Shown: positions 44,412 to 54,033, counted from the stretch's first letter. The stretch is DNA of 64,000 nucleotides from Allofustis seminis DSM 15817 (GCF_000374325.1 NZ_KB894080.1:124001-188000), one strand, 5' to 3'. Made by a program: numbers and translations. The notes: generated by a model from the letters alone, not told the origin.

Positions 44412-45722
44412 ATGAGAACTTTATTAGCAAATGGTTATGTTTTTACAGGTCAGCAATTTGAAAGATATGATGTCATGATAGATGGCAATAAAGCTTATTT
44501 GATTTCGCCAGATGCAACACGTGTTGCGGCGGATGATTCTTTTTCATTTGATCGCATTTTTCAATGTAATGGTCAATATATTTCCCCGGGTTTCACAGAT
44601 GTTCATGTGCATTTGCGAGAGCCGGGTTTTTCTTATAAAGAAACAATTAAATCAGGAACGCAAGCTGCAGCGGCGGGCGGCTATACGACAGTGTGCACTA
44701 TGCCGAATTTGAATCCTGTTCCAAGCAATAAAGAAGCATTGGCACAGCAGTTAGCGATTATTGAACAGGATGCACTCATTCATGTTATCCCTTATGGCAC
44801 AATTACAGCACAACAAGATGGGCGCTCACAACTGTCCGACATGGAAGAGTTGGCACCATTTGTTGTAGGTTTTTCAGATGATGGGGTCGGCATTCAGGCA
44901 CAAGAGTTGATGGAAGAAGCGATGAATAAAGCACGCACGCTAAATAGACCAATTGTTGCCCATTGTGAAGATGAAACATTGCTACATGGAGGTTATATTC
45001 ATGATGGCACTTATGCTAAAAGTCATGGGCATCGCGGAATTTGCTCAAAGAGTGAATGGGTACAGATAGAACGCGATGTCAAACTTGCCGAAAAAACAGG
45101 ATGTCCTTATCACATTTGCCACGTTTCGACAAAAGAATCAGTGGCGATCATTCGTGAAGCAAAAGCAAAAGGTGCACCTGTTACTTGTGAGACGGCCCCA
45201 CATTATCTCATCTTATGCGATGAGGATTTACAAGAAGATGGGCGTTTCAAAATGAATCCACCTCTTCGTGCAAAAGAAGATCGAGCGGCGCTAATCGAGG
45301 GGATCTTAGATGGGACAATTGATATGATCGCAACCGACCATGCTCCGCACAGTGCTGAAGAGAAAGCACGCGGCCTTGAAGGCAGTGCCTTTGGAATTGT
45401 AGGGCTTGAGAGCGCATTTGCCCTTTTGAAGACGCATTTAGTTGACACAAAGATCATCACACTTGAGAAATTGGTGCAACTAATGGCCGTTGCTCCGCGA
45501 AAAATATTCAACTTGTCAGGCCCTATTGCACTCTCGCCTGAGCCACAACCTGCGGACTTGGTAGTATTTAATCCAAGCACTAGCGATACCATTTGTGCAA
45601 AGCATTTCTTATCAAAAGGGAAGGCAACACCATTTGACGGCGAAAAAGTAAGCGCACAAATTGTTATGACCATTTGTGATGGTGAGATTGTCTATGTGAA
45701 TTGTGCCAGAGGGGGAGAATAG
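44412..45722 (+). CDS. pyrC: Dihydroorotase
   Basis: Cyclises carbamoyl-aspartate to dihydroorotate. Metal ligands are visible in DVHVHLREPG, in the Lys/His region and in IATDHAPHS; length 436 residues fits class I dihydroorotases. It is the first gene of the operon, overlapping nothing upstream, with AAAGGAG before the ATG. The next gene starts one base after its stop. Confidence 0.96.
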   Translation: MRTLLANGYVFTGQQFERYDVMIDGNKAYLISPDATRVAADDSFSFDRIFQCNGQYISPGFTDVHVHLREPGFSYKETIKSGTQAAAAGGYTTVCTMPNLNPVPSNKEALAQQLAIIEQDALIHVIPYGTITAQQDGRSQLSDMEELAPFVVGFSDDGVGIQAQELMEEAMNKARTLNRPIVAHCEDETLLHGGYIHDGTYAKSHGHRGICSKSEWVQIERDVKLAEKTGCPYHICHVSTKESVAIIREAKAKGAPVTCETAPHYLILCDEDLQEDGRFKMNPPLRAKEDRAALIEGILDGTIDMIATDHAPHSAEEKARGLEGSAFGIVGLESAFALLKTHLVDTKIITLEKLVQLMAVAPRKIFNLSGPIALSPEPQPADLVVFNPSTSDTICAKHFLSKGKATPFDGEKVSAQIVMTICDGEIVYVNCARGGE

Positions 45723-45723
45723 T

Positions 45724-46491
45724 ATGGCTTTTGACCGAAAAAAATTCAAGGTATTGCATAATAAGCGCATTGCCAAAGATGTCTACTGCTTGGAGTTGTT
45801 GGGCGATACACGCGCAATAAAATGTCCTGGACAATTTGTCAACATTGAAGTGGCTTCTTACTATTTACGGCGGCCGATGTCGATTGCAGACTGGAAGTTA
45901 GGCGATGAAACAACAGGAAAATTGATAATCATTTATAAAGTTGTCGGAGGCGGAACAGCTGAGATGGCGAAGATAGCACCAGGAGAGTTTTTGGATCTAT
46001 TAGTGCCTTTAGGGAATGGATTCGATATTAATGTCGACACTACGCACCCTTTAATTGTCGGGGGTGGTGTAGGAACACCACCACTTATTGCATTGGCAGC
46101 ACAGCTTATTGCTTGTGGGAAGATTCCTCAAGTTGTTCTCGGTTTTCAATCAGAAGAAGATGTATTTGCAGTTGACACTTTTCAAAAGATGCATCCAGAA
46201 GTAACTGTCCATGTTGCAACAGTTGATGGAACATTGGGGACGAAAGGTTTCGTTACGCATGTGATGGAACATTTAACTTATGACTATATTTTTGCTTGTG
46301 GTCCAATTCCGATGCTTGAAGCAGTTGTGAAAATGGGTGGCGCCCTCCCAGGGCAATATAGTTTTGAAGCGCGGATGGCATGCGGCTTTGGTGCATGTAT
46401 GGGCTGTTCACAGCAGACGACCACCGGCTACAAACGCATCTGCAAGGAAGGGCCAGTACTTTGGAAGGAGGATTTGCAATGGTTGATTTAA
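45724..46491 (+). CDS. pyrK: Dihydroorotate dehydrogenase electron transfer subunit
   Basis: A 255-residue flavin/iron-sulfur subunit that passes electrons from dihydroorotate to NAD+. It has an FAD-binding barrel (RRPMSIAD), an NAD domain (VGGGVGTPPLIALAAQL) and a C-terminal [2Fe-2S] cluster motif (ACGFGACMGCSQQ with a later Cys in RICKEG). The ATG at 45724 has GAGGGGGAG upstream; the longer frame from a GTG overlaps pyrC. It defines a class 1B enzyme with PyrD. It overlaps pyrD by 13 bases. Confidence 0.94.
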   Translation: MAFDRKKFKVLHNKRIAKDVYCLELLGDTRAIKCPGQFVNIEVASYYLRRPMSIADWKLGDETTGKLIIIYKVVGGGTAEMAKIAPGEFLDLLVPLGNGFDINVDTTHPLIVGGGVGTPPLIALAAQLIACGKIPQVVLGFQSEEDVFAVDTFQKMHPEVTVHVATVDGTLGTKGFVTHVMEHLTYDYIFACGPIPMLEAVVKMGGALPGQYSFEARMACGFGACMGCSQQTTTGYKRICKEGPVLWKEDLQWLI

Positions 46492-47390
46492 GTGTTAATC
46501 TCAGTGGCATCCATTTGGATAACCCTATCATTCCAGCTAGTGGAACATTTGGATTTGGTCAAGAATTCAAAGACTTATATGATTTAAATATTCTAGGCTC
46601 TATTAGTTTCAAAGGCACGACCCGCGATGAACGACTAGGCAATCCACTCCCACGTATTGCCGAATGTACGCAAGGCATGCTCAATTCGGTTGGTCTCCAA
46701 AATCCAGGCTATCGCCATGTCATTGATCAGGAACTTCCAGCACTTGAGAAGGTCTATCATAAACCTGTCGTTGCCAATATTAGCGGCTTTTCGATTGATG
46801 AATATGTAGAGTTGGCAGCCGCTTTTGATAAGGTGGATTGTGTTGGCATTTTAGAAATTAATGTGAGCTGTCCTAATGTCAAAAATGGTGGGATGTCATA
46901 TGGGGTCAGCGCCCAATCCGCTGCCGAAGTTACACGTGCTGTAAAAGCTGTCGCCAAAAAGCCTGTCTACATTAAACTCAGTCCGAACGTTACGAATATT
47001 GTCGAAATTGCTCAAGCATGTGAAGCAGCAGGAGCAGATGGTCTGAGCTTAATTAATACATTGTTAGGAATGCGCATTGATATTCGGACACGTCAGTCTG
47101 TATTGGCAAATAAAGTTGGCGGTTTTTCAGGGCCTGCAATCTTCCCAGTGGCCATTCGTATGGTCTATCAAGTGGGTCAAGCCTGCCATATCCCCATTAT
47201 TGGTATGGGCGGAGTATCTTCTGCACAAGATGTTATTGAGATGATGATGGCTGGTGCTTCCGCAGTTCAAGTTGGAGCCGCTAACTTGGTCAATCCATGG
47301 GCATGTCAAGAGATTATCGAAGAATTGCCAAAGACGATGGAAGCGCTAGGAATCAAGAAGCTGACGGATATTATTGGGATACCCTTATAA
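46479..47390 (+). CDS. pyrD: Dihydroorotate dehydrogenase, class 1B catalytic subunit
   Basis: A 303-residue FMN TIM barrel that oxidises dihydroorotate to orotate. Signatures: PIIPASGTFGFG, NISGFSIDEYVELA, EINVSCPNVKNGG with the catalytic Cys, and GMGGVSSAQDVIEMMMAGA. The ATG at 46479 follows GGAGG; a longer frame is a shadow. Works with PyrK. Confidence 0.95.
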   Translation: MVDLSVNLSGIHLDNPIIPASGTFGFGQEFKDLYDLNILGSISFKGTTRDERLGNPLPRIAECTQGMLNSVGLQNPGYRHVIDQELPALEKVYHKPVVANISGFSIDEYVELAAAFDKVDCVGILEINVSCPNVKNGGMSYGVSAQSAAEVTRAVKAVAKKPVYIKLSPNVTNIVEIAQACEAAGADGLSLINTLLGMRIDIRTRQSVLANKVGGFSGPAIFPVAIRMVYQVGQACHIPIIGMGGVSSAQDVIEMMMAGASAVQVGAANLVNPWACQEIIEELPKTMEALGIKKLTDIIGIPL

Positions 47391-47438
47391 TACGTAGAAT
47401 ATAAGACCATATAGGATAAAAAAGAAAGAAGGGCAACT

Positions 47439-48140
47439 ATGGGAAAAGATGTCATCATTGCACTTGATTTTCCAACAAGAGAAGAAACATTTAACTTTTT
47501 GGACCGCTTATTGCCAGAACGTCCTTATGTAAAAGTTGGGATGGAATTATTTTATAAAGAAGGACCAGCAATTATCCATGAACTGAAAGAAAGAGGATTG
47601 CGTATATTTCTCGATTTGAAATTACATGACATCCCGCACACTGTTGCTCAGGCCATGCATTCACTGAAGCGGTTGGATATTGATATGGTCAATGTGCATG
47701 CAGCAGGAACGATCGAAATGATGCGCGCCGCAAAACAAGCGCTCGGTCAAGATGGACCACTCCTGATTGCTGTCACACAACTGACATCTACCGATGAAAA
47801 GAGAATGCAAGAAGAATTACTAATTCCACATCCATTACCAGATGTTGTCGCCACTTATGCGAAAAATACGAAAAAAGCGGGGCTAGATGGGGTCGTCTGT
47901 TCACCACAAGAAGCACATCTTATTCATGAACATTGTGGCACAGATTTCCTAACCATCACCCCGGGCGTCCGCTTTGAAGCGCAGACATTGGTTGCGGATG
48001 ACCAAGTGCGCGTAATGACACCTGCACGTGCCAAAGCTGGCGGTGCCGATTATATCGTTGTCGGTCGTCCAATTACACAAAGTGCTGACCCACTAGCGGC
48101 ATACCATTTTTGTGTGCAAGAATTTGTCGATGAAATGTAA
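47439..48140 (+). CDS. pyrF: Orotidine-5'-phosphate decarboxylase
   Basis: Makes UMP from OMP. The catalytic D-x-K-x-x-D set is in DLKLHDIPHTV, and the substrate loop near the end reads VVGRPITQSADP. Length 233 residues is typical. AAGAAGGG precedes the ATG; a 48-base gap from pyrD contains no terminator. Confidence 0.96.
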   Translation: MGKDVIIALDFPTREETFNFLDRLLPERPYVKVGMELFYKEGPAIIHELKERGLRIFLDLKLHDIPHTVAQAMHSLKRLDIDMVNVHAAGTIEMMRAAKQALGQDGPLLIAVTQLTSTDEKRMQEELLIPHPLPDVVATYAKNTKKAGLDGVVCSPQEAHLIHEHCGTDFLTITPGVRFEAQTLVADDQVRVMTPARAKAGGADYIVVGRPITQSADPLAAYHFCVQEFVDEM

Positions 48141-48168
48141 TGATAAAAAATACTAAGGGGGCAATAAA

Positions 48169-48816
48169 ATGGAACAAACTGTAGAACAACGCATTGCCAA
48201 GGACCTGCTCGAGATTGAAGCGGTATTTTTACGCCCAGATGAGCCTTTCACATGGGCATCTGGCATAAAAAGCCCAATCTATTGTGATAATCGTCTGACG
48301 CTGACCAGTCCTAGCGTCCGTCAAGTGATAGAAGAACAATTAGCTGCACTCATTATGAAAGAGTTCCCAGAAGTTGAACTTTTAATGGGAACAGCAACGG
48401 CTGGGATTCCACATGCTGCCATTGTGGGTCATTTATTGCAGTTGCCGATGGGTTATGTACGTGGCAAAGCAAAAAGTCATGGTCGCGTCAACCAGATTGA
48501 AGGTCGCCTACCAAAAGGGGCACACGTTGTGGTCGTTGAAGATCTCATTTCAACGGGGGGTTCAAGTCTAGATGCAGTCGAAGCACTACGCGATGCTGGC
48601 GCCGAAGTATTAGGAATTGTGAGTATCTTTACCTATGGTATGCAACTAGCACAAAAGAATATGGCCAAACATCATGTACAATTGCGTAGCCTGACGAATT
48701 TGGATGCGCTTGTTCAAGTGGCACATATTGAAGGCTATATAAAAGAAATAGATATCGAAAGAATCTTGAAATTCCGCGACAATCCCCAAGATACCCGCTG
48801 GATTCATCATGCGTAG
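48169..48816 (+). CDS. pyrE: Orotate phosphoribosyltransferase
   Basis: Adds ribose-5-phosphate to orotate. The PRPP loop is [14 protein letters not shown] and the orotate loop [14 protein letters not shown]. Length 215 residues is usual for Bacillota. AAGGGGG precedes the ATG. Confidence 0.96.
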   Translation: MEQTVEQRIAKDLLEIEAVFLRPDEPFTWASGIKSPIYCDNRLTLTSPSVRQVIEEQLAALIMKEFPEVELLMGTATAGIPHAAIVGHLLQLPMGYVRGKAKSHGRVNQIEGRLPKGAHVVVVEDLISTGGSSLDAVEALRDAGAEVLGIVSIFTYGMQLAQKNMAKHHVQLRSLTNLDALVQVAHIEGYIKEIDIERILKFRDNPQDTRWIHHA

Positions 48817-48833
48817 AGAGGAAGCACTTGCCA

Positions 48834-49775
48834 ATGGAAAAACTTCGCAACTTAATTAATATCACCGATTTATCAACTCAAGAAATTGAAGAACTTATTC
48901 AAGTGGCGGACGATATCGTAGCCCGTCCAGAACATTACCAAGATATTTGTCAGCATAAGAAATTAGCCACTTTATTTTTTGAACCAAGTACGCGCACGCG
49001 ACTCAGTTTTGAAGCAGCTATGCTAGAGTTAGGCGGATCGGTGCTAGGCTTTTCATCAGCGAACTCCAGCTCTGCAGCAAAAGGTGAAAGTGTTAGTGAT
49101 ACCATTCAAACGGTAGGAAATTATGTCGACATTATCGCGATGCGCCACCCTAAAGAAGGTGCGCCAGTTGTTGGAGCCTCACGTACGAGCGTTCCTATTA
49201 TCAATGCAGGAGATGGCGGACATTTTCATCCCACACAGACGCTGACAGATTTGCTCACCATACATCGCAAAAAAGGGCGCTTCGACCACCTGACCATCGG
49301 GCTATGTGGGGACTTGAAATTCGGACGAACGGTTCACTCTCTCATCGAAGCTATGACCCGTTATGACAGCGTAGAATTCGTACTTATCTCACCTAATGAG
49401 CTTCAGATTCCTAACTATCTCAAACATTTAATGGATGAAGCACAAGTAAAATGGTCCGAAACGACCGATCTAGAGACTGCATTACCAGCGCTGGATATTC
49501 TTTATATGACCCGCGTTCAAAAAGAACGATTTTTTAATGAAGCTGACTATATCCGCCTGAAAGATAGCTACATCTTGGATCTGGACAAACTCCGTCATGC
49601 CCAAGAAGAACTTGTCATCATGCATCCACTTCCACGAGTGAACGAAATCGCAACCGAAGTGGACGATGACCCGCGTGCATGCTACTTCTTCCAAGCGCTC
49701 TGTGGAAAACATATTCGCATGGCACTCATTTTATTCCTCTTAGGTATCACAACAGGCGGCACACAAAATGTCTAG
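48834..49775 (+). CDS. pyrB: Aspartate carbamoyltransferase catalytic chain
   Basis: Joins carbamoyl phosphate and aspartate. The carbamoyl phosphate site [12 protein letters not shown] and the later [15 protein letters not shown] are clear; the sequence is of the PyrI-partnered (E. coli-like, class B) type rather than the B. subtilis type. ATG at 48834 follows AGGAAG by about 10 bases; 313 residues. The regulatory chain gene follows after 34 bases. Confidence 0.95.
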   Translation: MEKLRNLINITDLSTQEIEELIQVADDIVARPEHYQDICQHKKLATLFFEPSTRTRLSFEAAMLELGGSVLGFSSANSSSAAKGESVSDTIQTVGNYVDIIAMRHPKEGAPVVGASRTSVPIINAGDGGHFHPTQTLTDLLTIHRKKGRFDHLTIGLCGDLKFGRTVHSLIEAMTRYDSVEFVLISPNELQIPNYLKHLMDEAQVKWSETTDLETALPALDILYMTRVQKERFFNEADYIRLKDSYILDLDKLRHAQEELVIMHPLPRVNEIATEVDDDPRACYFFQALCGKHIRMALILFLLGITTGGTQNV

Positions 49776-49809
49776 AATAGGCATTGGCTAAAAAGAAAGG
49801 AACAATTAA

Positions 49810-50229
49810 ATGAATATTGATGGTGTAACAACCGGTATCGTCTTGGATCATATTGAAGCTGGAAAAAGTATGGAAATTTATGAATTGTTGAAATTGGACC
49901 GCCTAGACTGCAGTGTTGCCATTATCCAAAATGCGGATAGTACTAAATATGGCAAAAAAGATATTATCAAAATTGACGAAGATATCCCGCTTGATTTTGC
50001 TGCATTAGGCTACCTTGACAACAAAATCACTGTCAACAGAGTTCATAACCATGAATTAGTTGAAAAATTGCATCTTGAATTACCGCATGAACTCGTAGAC
50101 ATCATCGCATGCAACAATCCGCGCTGCATTACTTCTGTAGAACCATCCATCGTCCAAAAATTCAAACTCGTCAATCCTGACACAAAAGAGTATCATTGTA
50201 TTTATTGTGACTCTGAATATCATCGCTAA
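49810..50229 (+). CDS. pyrI: Aspartate carbamoyltransferase regulatory chain
   Basis: A 139-residue PyrI. The C-terminal zinc site is CNNPRC (C-x4-C) and CIYC (C-x2-C) as in E. coli; the N-terminal nucleotide-binding domain contains GIVLDHIEAGKSMEIYELL. PyrI lets CTP and ATP tune PyrB. It is rare in Lactobacillales, where PyrB normally acts alone. With no PyrR attenuator upstream, allosteric control may replace transcriptional control. Confidence 0.93.
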   Translation: MNIDGVTTGIVLDHIEAGKSMEIYELLKLDRLDCSVAIIQNADSTKYGKKDIIKIDEDIPLDFAALGYLDNKITVNRVHNHELVEKLHLELPHELVDIIACNNPRCITSVEPSIVQKFKLVNPDTKEYHCIYCDSEYHR

Positions 50230-50253
50230 TATTTAAAACCAAATGCATCTAAC

Positions 50254-50307
50254 ACTCCCAAAAAGGACAATTAATTATAAATGTCCAGCGGGAGTTTTTG
50301 TTTTTTA
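50254..50307 (+). terminator. Terminator of the pyr operon
   Basis: Nested arms ACTCCC/GGGAGT (50254-50259 with 50290-50295) and GGACA/TGTCC, followed by a long T-rich tail. Confidence 0.9.
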
Positions 50308-50344
50308 TATCAAAAATTCCTTTGTGATATTTGTTAACTACAAA

Positions 50345-50360
50345 TGTGAAATCACTCACA
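50345..50360. promoter_or_regulatory. CRP/FNR-family binding site
   Basis: TGTGA-AATCAC-TCACA is a perfect palindrome of the CRP/FNR type. CRP-like Flp and ArcR proteins use this motif at arginine deiminase operons in Gram-positive bacteria. It lies about 140 bases before the likely transcription start at 50494; a half site (TGTGA) is at 50323-50327. Confidence 0.65.
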
Positions 50361-50458
50361 CTGCCTAAGAGGATAATCTCTCACATAAAATATAACGTCT
50401 TCGACATTTCACAAAGAAAATATATTAAAAAATCGAATGATTTTTTGAAGAAATAAGG

Positions 50459-50549
50459 TTGCAATCTCATCTATTAAGTACTATATTAAAGGGGAATTAA
50501 GCGCTTACTCTATTAATAAAAAGGAGGAGAATTTTAGCACAACGTTGTG
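50459..50549 (+). promoter_or_regulatory. Promoter, cre-like site and palindrome before the DDAH-like gene
   Basis: TTGCAA (50459-50464) and TATATT (50482-50487) are 17 bases apart. ATTAAGCGCTTACT (50496-50509), at the transcription start, matches the cre core WAANCGNTNWC. CACAACGTTGTG (50538-50549) is a perfect palindrome in the leader. Carbon catabolite control is inferred. A run AAAAAGGAGGAG at 50519-50530 looks like an unused ribosome site. Confidence 0.6.
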
Positions 50550-50600
50550 TAAGTTAGTGTGTAAGTAGACATTAAATTTTAGATATAGGAGGAATTTTAA

Positions 50601-51377
50601 ATGACACACTTCAAAAATGTTATTGTACGTATCCCAGGTCATGGAATTAGTGAAGGTATCACATCAAACCCAGAACTAGGCAAACCAATTTATGAAAAAG
50701 CTCTGGTACAACATGAACATTATATTTCTGCACTTACAAAATGTGGCGTTAAAGTAAATATTTTACAACCAAATGATGATTTCCCTGATTCTTGCTTCAT
50801 GGAAGACACCGCATTATGTACAGATAAATGTGCTATTATTTCTCGCCCGGGAGCCGCTACTCGTCAAAATGAAACAAAATTAGAAGACTTCAGAGAACTT
50901 CTATCAAGCTTCTATACCAATATTCATGAAATTGAAGCACCAGGAACAGTGGAACCAGGCGATATCATGATGGTTGGCGATACTTTCTATGTAGGTGAAT
51001 CTGCACGTACAAATAAAGAAGGTATCAAACAAATGCGTGAAATTCTTGAAAGTTATGGAAAAGAAGTCATTGAAGTTCCGCTAAATGAAGTATTACACCT
51101 CAAAACGGGCGTAAACTATATCGAAGATAATAACTTACTCATTTCTGGGGAATTTATTGACAATCCACTTTTTGCAAAATTCAATAAAATTGTTGTAGAT
51201 CCTGATGAAGCATATGCCGCAAACTGTATTTGGGTTAATGGGAAAGTAATTGTTCCTGCAGGATATCCAAAAGTACAAAAAGCAGTGGAACATTTAGGAT
51301 ATGAAGTATTAGTAGTAGATACCTCAGAATATTGCAAAATTGACGGTGGACTAAGCTGCTTATCCTTACGTTTTTAA
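50601..51377 (+). CDS. DDAH-like amidinohydrolase (dimethylargininase family)
   Basis: A 258-residue enzyme of the guanidine-modifying (pentein) superfamily. The motif DSCFMEDTALC matches the FxEDTA region, the catalytic His lies in LHLKTGVNYI, and the catalytic Cys in GGLSCLSLRF at the C-terminus. DDAH turns N-methylated arginines into citrulline plus methylamine; relatives act on arginine or other guanidines. The two next genes (basic amino acid antiporter, ornithine racemase-like) support arginine/citrulline/ornithine metabolism. AGGAGGAATTTTA precedes the ATG. Substrate not proven. Confidence 0.82.
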   Translation: MTHFKNVIVRIPGHGISEGITSNPELGKPIYEKALVQHEHYISALTKCGVKVNILQPNDDFPDSCFMEDTALCTDKCAIISRPGAATRQNETKLEDFRELLSSFYTNIHEIEAPGTVEPGDIMMVGDTFYVGESARTNKEGIKQMREILESYGKEVIEVPLNEVLHLKTGVNYIEDNNLLISGEFIDNPLFAKFNKIVVDPDEAYAANCIWVNGKVIVPAGYPKVQKAVEHLGYEVLVVDTSEYCKIDGGLSCLSLRF

Positions 51378-51390
51378 TTGAATGAATGGT

Positions 51391-51427
51391 GAGGAAAGAG
51401 CATTTATGTTCTTTCCTCATTTTTTTT
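51391..51427 (+). terminator. Terminator after the DDAH-like gene
   Basis: GAGGAAAG (51391-51398) pairs with CTTTCCTC (51411-51418), followed by A and a long T run. TATAAT at 51427-51432 overlaps its end, so the antiporter gene may have its own start or depend on readthrough. Confidence 0.82.
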
Positions 51428-51479
51428 ATAATTGAGCGTTACACTTAAGATACCCTACATAGAATAAGGAGGAATTATT

Positions 51480-52937
51480 ATGTCCCAAGATAGTGCATCA
51501 CGTACACAAGGCGATGCAAAACAACAGGGCGTTAGTTTGTTAGGTTTAGTGGCGCTAACTGTTACGACTGTTGTGGGAGCAGGTGTCTTCAACTTGCCTA
51601 AAGACTTAGCTGGACAAGTTGCTGCTGGTCCTGCGCTTATCGCACTTATTATTGCAAGTATTGCTTTTGCAGTCTTTGTTTATTGTTTGAAATATTTACA
51701 AGACAACTATCCTCATTTAGATGCTGGAATTTTCAGCTTCCCTGAAAAAGGATTTGGCCAATTTATTGGATTTTTATCTGCAACGGGATATTGGCTGTCA
51801 ATTGTTGTTGGGAATGTCTCCCTTGGTGTATTGTCTGTAAGTTCACTTGGCTATTTCTTCCCAGCACTTCGCGGTGGGAATACGGTGCCTGCTTTAATTT
51901 TAGCTTCTATTATGTTATGGGTCTTTCATTTTATTTGTACAAGTGGTGCAGAAACGGCTTCGGCAGTTAATACACTCATTTGGATTGCTAAAATGGTACC
52001 AATTTTAGTCTTTATTGTGGCAATGGCACTAGCTTTCAAGACAGATTTATTTACTAATGATTTGTGGACGAATGCCTTTGCAGGTGATGGCCTTCCAGCT
52101 TCTCCAAGCGGACAAATCGGTACCGCGATGGCTGCGACAATTTGGGTATATGTTGGGGTAGAAGGTGCCCTTATTTATTCTGCTCGCGCCAAAAAGAAAG
52201 CAGATGCTGCTAAAGCAATCGTTGTTTCTTATATTGTGATCTGTGTCACTTACATTTTAATTACATTACTATCGTTTGGTGCACTTAGCCAAATGGATAT
52301 CTCTGGTATGGACGTTCCAGCACTTGGAGGAATTCTTGAAGCTGTTGTTGGGCGTTGGGGTGCAGTATTGATGAATTTTGCAATCTTCCTTTCCGCAGCG
52401 GGTTGCTGGTTTGGTTGTGTAATGTTCACTGGAGAAGTATTGGATGTTGCAGCAGAACATCGTGTTGTTCCACAATTTTTTGCAAAAGAAAATAAAAATC
52501 ATCAACCATCCAATGCACTGCTTGTTTCGACTTTAATTCAACAAGCATTCTTTATTACCATTTTGATTAATGAATCCATATATAATGTCATGGCTCTTTT
52601 TGCTTCTAGTACAATGCTTGTTCCATATTTCTTTGTTAGCTTAACAATGGTAAAACAATCACAAGAAATTGAAGGCAAATTTGGAATAAATGCTTGGATG
52701 GGAATTATTTCAACGATTGCCATGGCTTATCTCATGTATTCAACGGGATGGAATTATATCATCATTACGGCACTATTATTTGCGCCATGTATGATTATTT
52801 ATTACATTGCAAGAAAAGAAAACAATCGCGCATTCTTAGTCGGTTACGAAAAAGCAATAGCTCTGGGAATTGTTGCTTTAGCGATTATTAGTCTGGTATT
52901 AATCTTAAATGGAACAATAGATCTTGCAACAATGTAA
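51480..52937 (+). CDS. APC family basic amino acid antiporter, ArcD-like
   Basis: A 485-residue transporter with about 12-13 membrane helices of the APA group (arginine/ornithine antiporters). The start VALTVTTVVGAGVFNLP is the conserved first helix with the substrate loop GAG, and TIWVYVGVEGALIYSARAKKK is the family helix-6 region. Between a DDAH-like enzyme and an ornithine-racemase-like enzyme it may exchange arginine, citrulline or ornithine. AGGAGGAATT precedes the ATG. Confidence 0.85.
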   Translation: MSQDSASRTQGDAKQQGVSLLGLVALTVTTVVGAGVFNLPKDLAGQVAAGPALIALIIASIAFAVFVYCLKYLQDNYPHLDAGIFSFPEKGFGQFIGFLSATGYWLSIVVGNVSLGVLSVSSLGYFFPALRGGNTVPALILASIMLWVFHFICTSGAETASAVNTLIWIAKMVPILVFIVAMALAFKTDLFTNDLWTNAFAGDGLPASPSGQIGTAMAATIWVYVGVEGALIYSARAKKKADAAKAIVVSYIVICVTYILITLLSFGALSQMDISGMDVPALGGILEAVVGRWGAVLMNFAIFLSAAGCWFGCVMFTGEVLDVAAEHRVVPQFFAKENKNHQPSNALLVSTLIQQAFFITILINESIYNVMALFASSTMLVPYFFVSLTMVKQSQEIEGKFGINAWMGIISTIAMAYLMYSTGWNYIIITALLFAPCMIIYYIARKENNRAFLVGYEKAIALGIVALAIISLVLILNGTIDLATM

Positions 52938-52959
52938 AATAGAAAAGGGATGAGATGAT

Positions 52960-54033
52960 ATGAGTTATCCGAAGTTAGTGATTGATCGTCAAACCATGCG
53001 AGATAATATTAAAAATATTATTGATACATGTGAAAAATCCGGCGTTGAGGTGGTAGCAGTCGTCAAAGGGGTAAATGGACTACCTGGCATTATGGAAGTT
53101 GTAATGGAAGCTGGTGCAAAAACGATTGCCTCTTCGCGTCTTAGTCAATTGCGCAAAGCAAAAGAAATGAACCCACATATCAAAACCTATGCCTTGCGCA
53201 TTCCAATGCTTAGCGAAATTGAAGAATTAGTTGAAAGTGCCGACATCAGCTTGAATTCTGAACTTGAAGTCCTTGAAAAAATTGATGCTGTATGTAAAGC
53301 AAAAGGTATCACACATGATGTGATCATTATGTGCGAACTTGGCGATTTACGTGAAGGCATCTACGATCAGAAAGAGCTGTTGGAAGTTGTGAAAGAAGTA
53401 GAGGAAGATCTCACCTCTTTGAACTTACTCGGTATTGGAACGAACCTTGGCTGTTATGGATCGATCATGCCAACGGTCGAAAAAATGAATGAATTGATTG
53501 CATTAGCAGATCTAGTAAGTGAAACCATTGGACGAAAAATTGAAGTGGTTTCAGGAGGTGCTTCGACTAGCTATCCACTTGTAGGTCGTGGGGAAACGCC
53601 TGAAGGAATTACACAATTACGTATCGGTGATGGTTTATATATTAATGATTTAGATGAATGCTTCAATTTTGAAACATTAGAAAAAGAAGCACTTACCTTG
53701 CAAGCTGAAATTGTCGAGTTGCGAGACAAACCAAGTCATCCTATCGGTGAAATTGCTGTCAACGCTTTTGGAGATAAAGTAGAGTATGAAGATAAAGGAA
53801 TTCGTAAGCGTGCACTGATTGCTGTTGGCAAACAAGACATTGGAGACTACGGCCATTTACGCCCACTTGATGAAAAAATTGATGTTATCGGTGGCAGCAG
53901 TGACCATACAATCATTGATGTTACAGATAGTGACCGCGAATATAAATTGGGTGACATTATGGAATTTCATCTGATGTATGAAACCATGTTGATGACGACA
54001 CAATCCGAATATGTTGAAAAAGAATATATTTAA
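52960..54033 (+). CDS. Ornithine/alanine racemase-like PLP enzyme
   Basis: A 357-residue fold-type III PLP enzyme. The N-terminal barrel has the PLP lysine in VEVVAVVKGVNG, and GGASTSYPL plus TQLRIGDGLYIND are the phosphate-site regions of the ornithine racemase (Orr/YhfX) group. These enzymes swap L- and D-ornithine or other amino acids. AAAAGGGATGAG precedes the ATG, 22 bases after the antiporter stop, so it is in the same operon. The exact amino acid is unknown. Confidence 0.8.
   Translation: MSYPKLVIDRQTMRDNIKNIIDTCEKSGVEVVAVVKGVNGLPGIMEVVMEAGAKTIASSRLSQLRKAKEMNPHIKTYALRIPMLSEIEELVESADISLNSELEVLEKIDAVCKAKGITHDVIIMCELGDLREGIYDQKELLEVVKEVEEDLTSLNLLGIGTNLGCYGSIMPTVEKMNELIALADLVSETIGRKIEVVSGGASTSYPLVGRGETPEGITQLRIGDGLYINDLDECFNFETLEKEALTLQAEIVELRDKPSHPIGEIAVNAFGDKVEYEDKGIRKRALIAVGKQDIGDYGHLRPLDEKIDVIGGSSDHTIIDVTDSDREYKLGDIMEFHLMYETMLMTTQSEYVEKEYI

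Noticed and set aside
45203..45673. A 156-residue minus-strand frame inside pyrC
   Set aside because: Shadow of conserved dihydroorotase sequence, with codon use and composition of an antisense frame.
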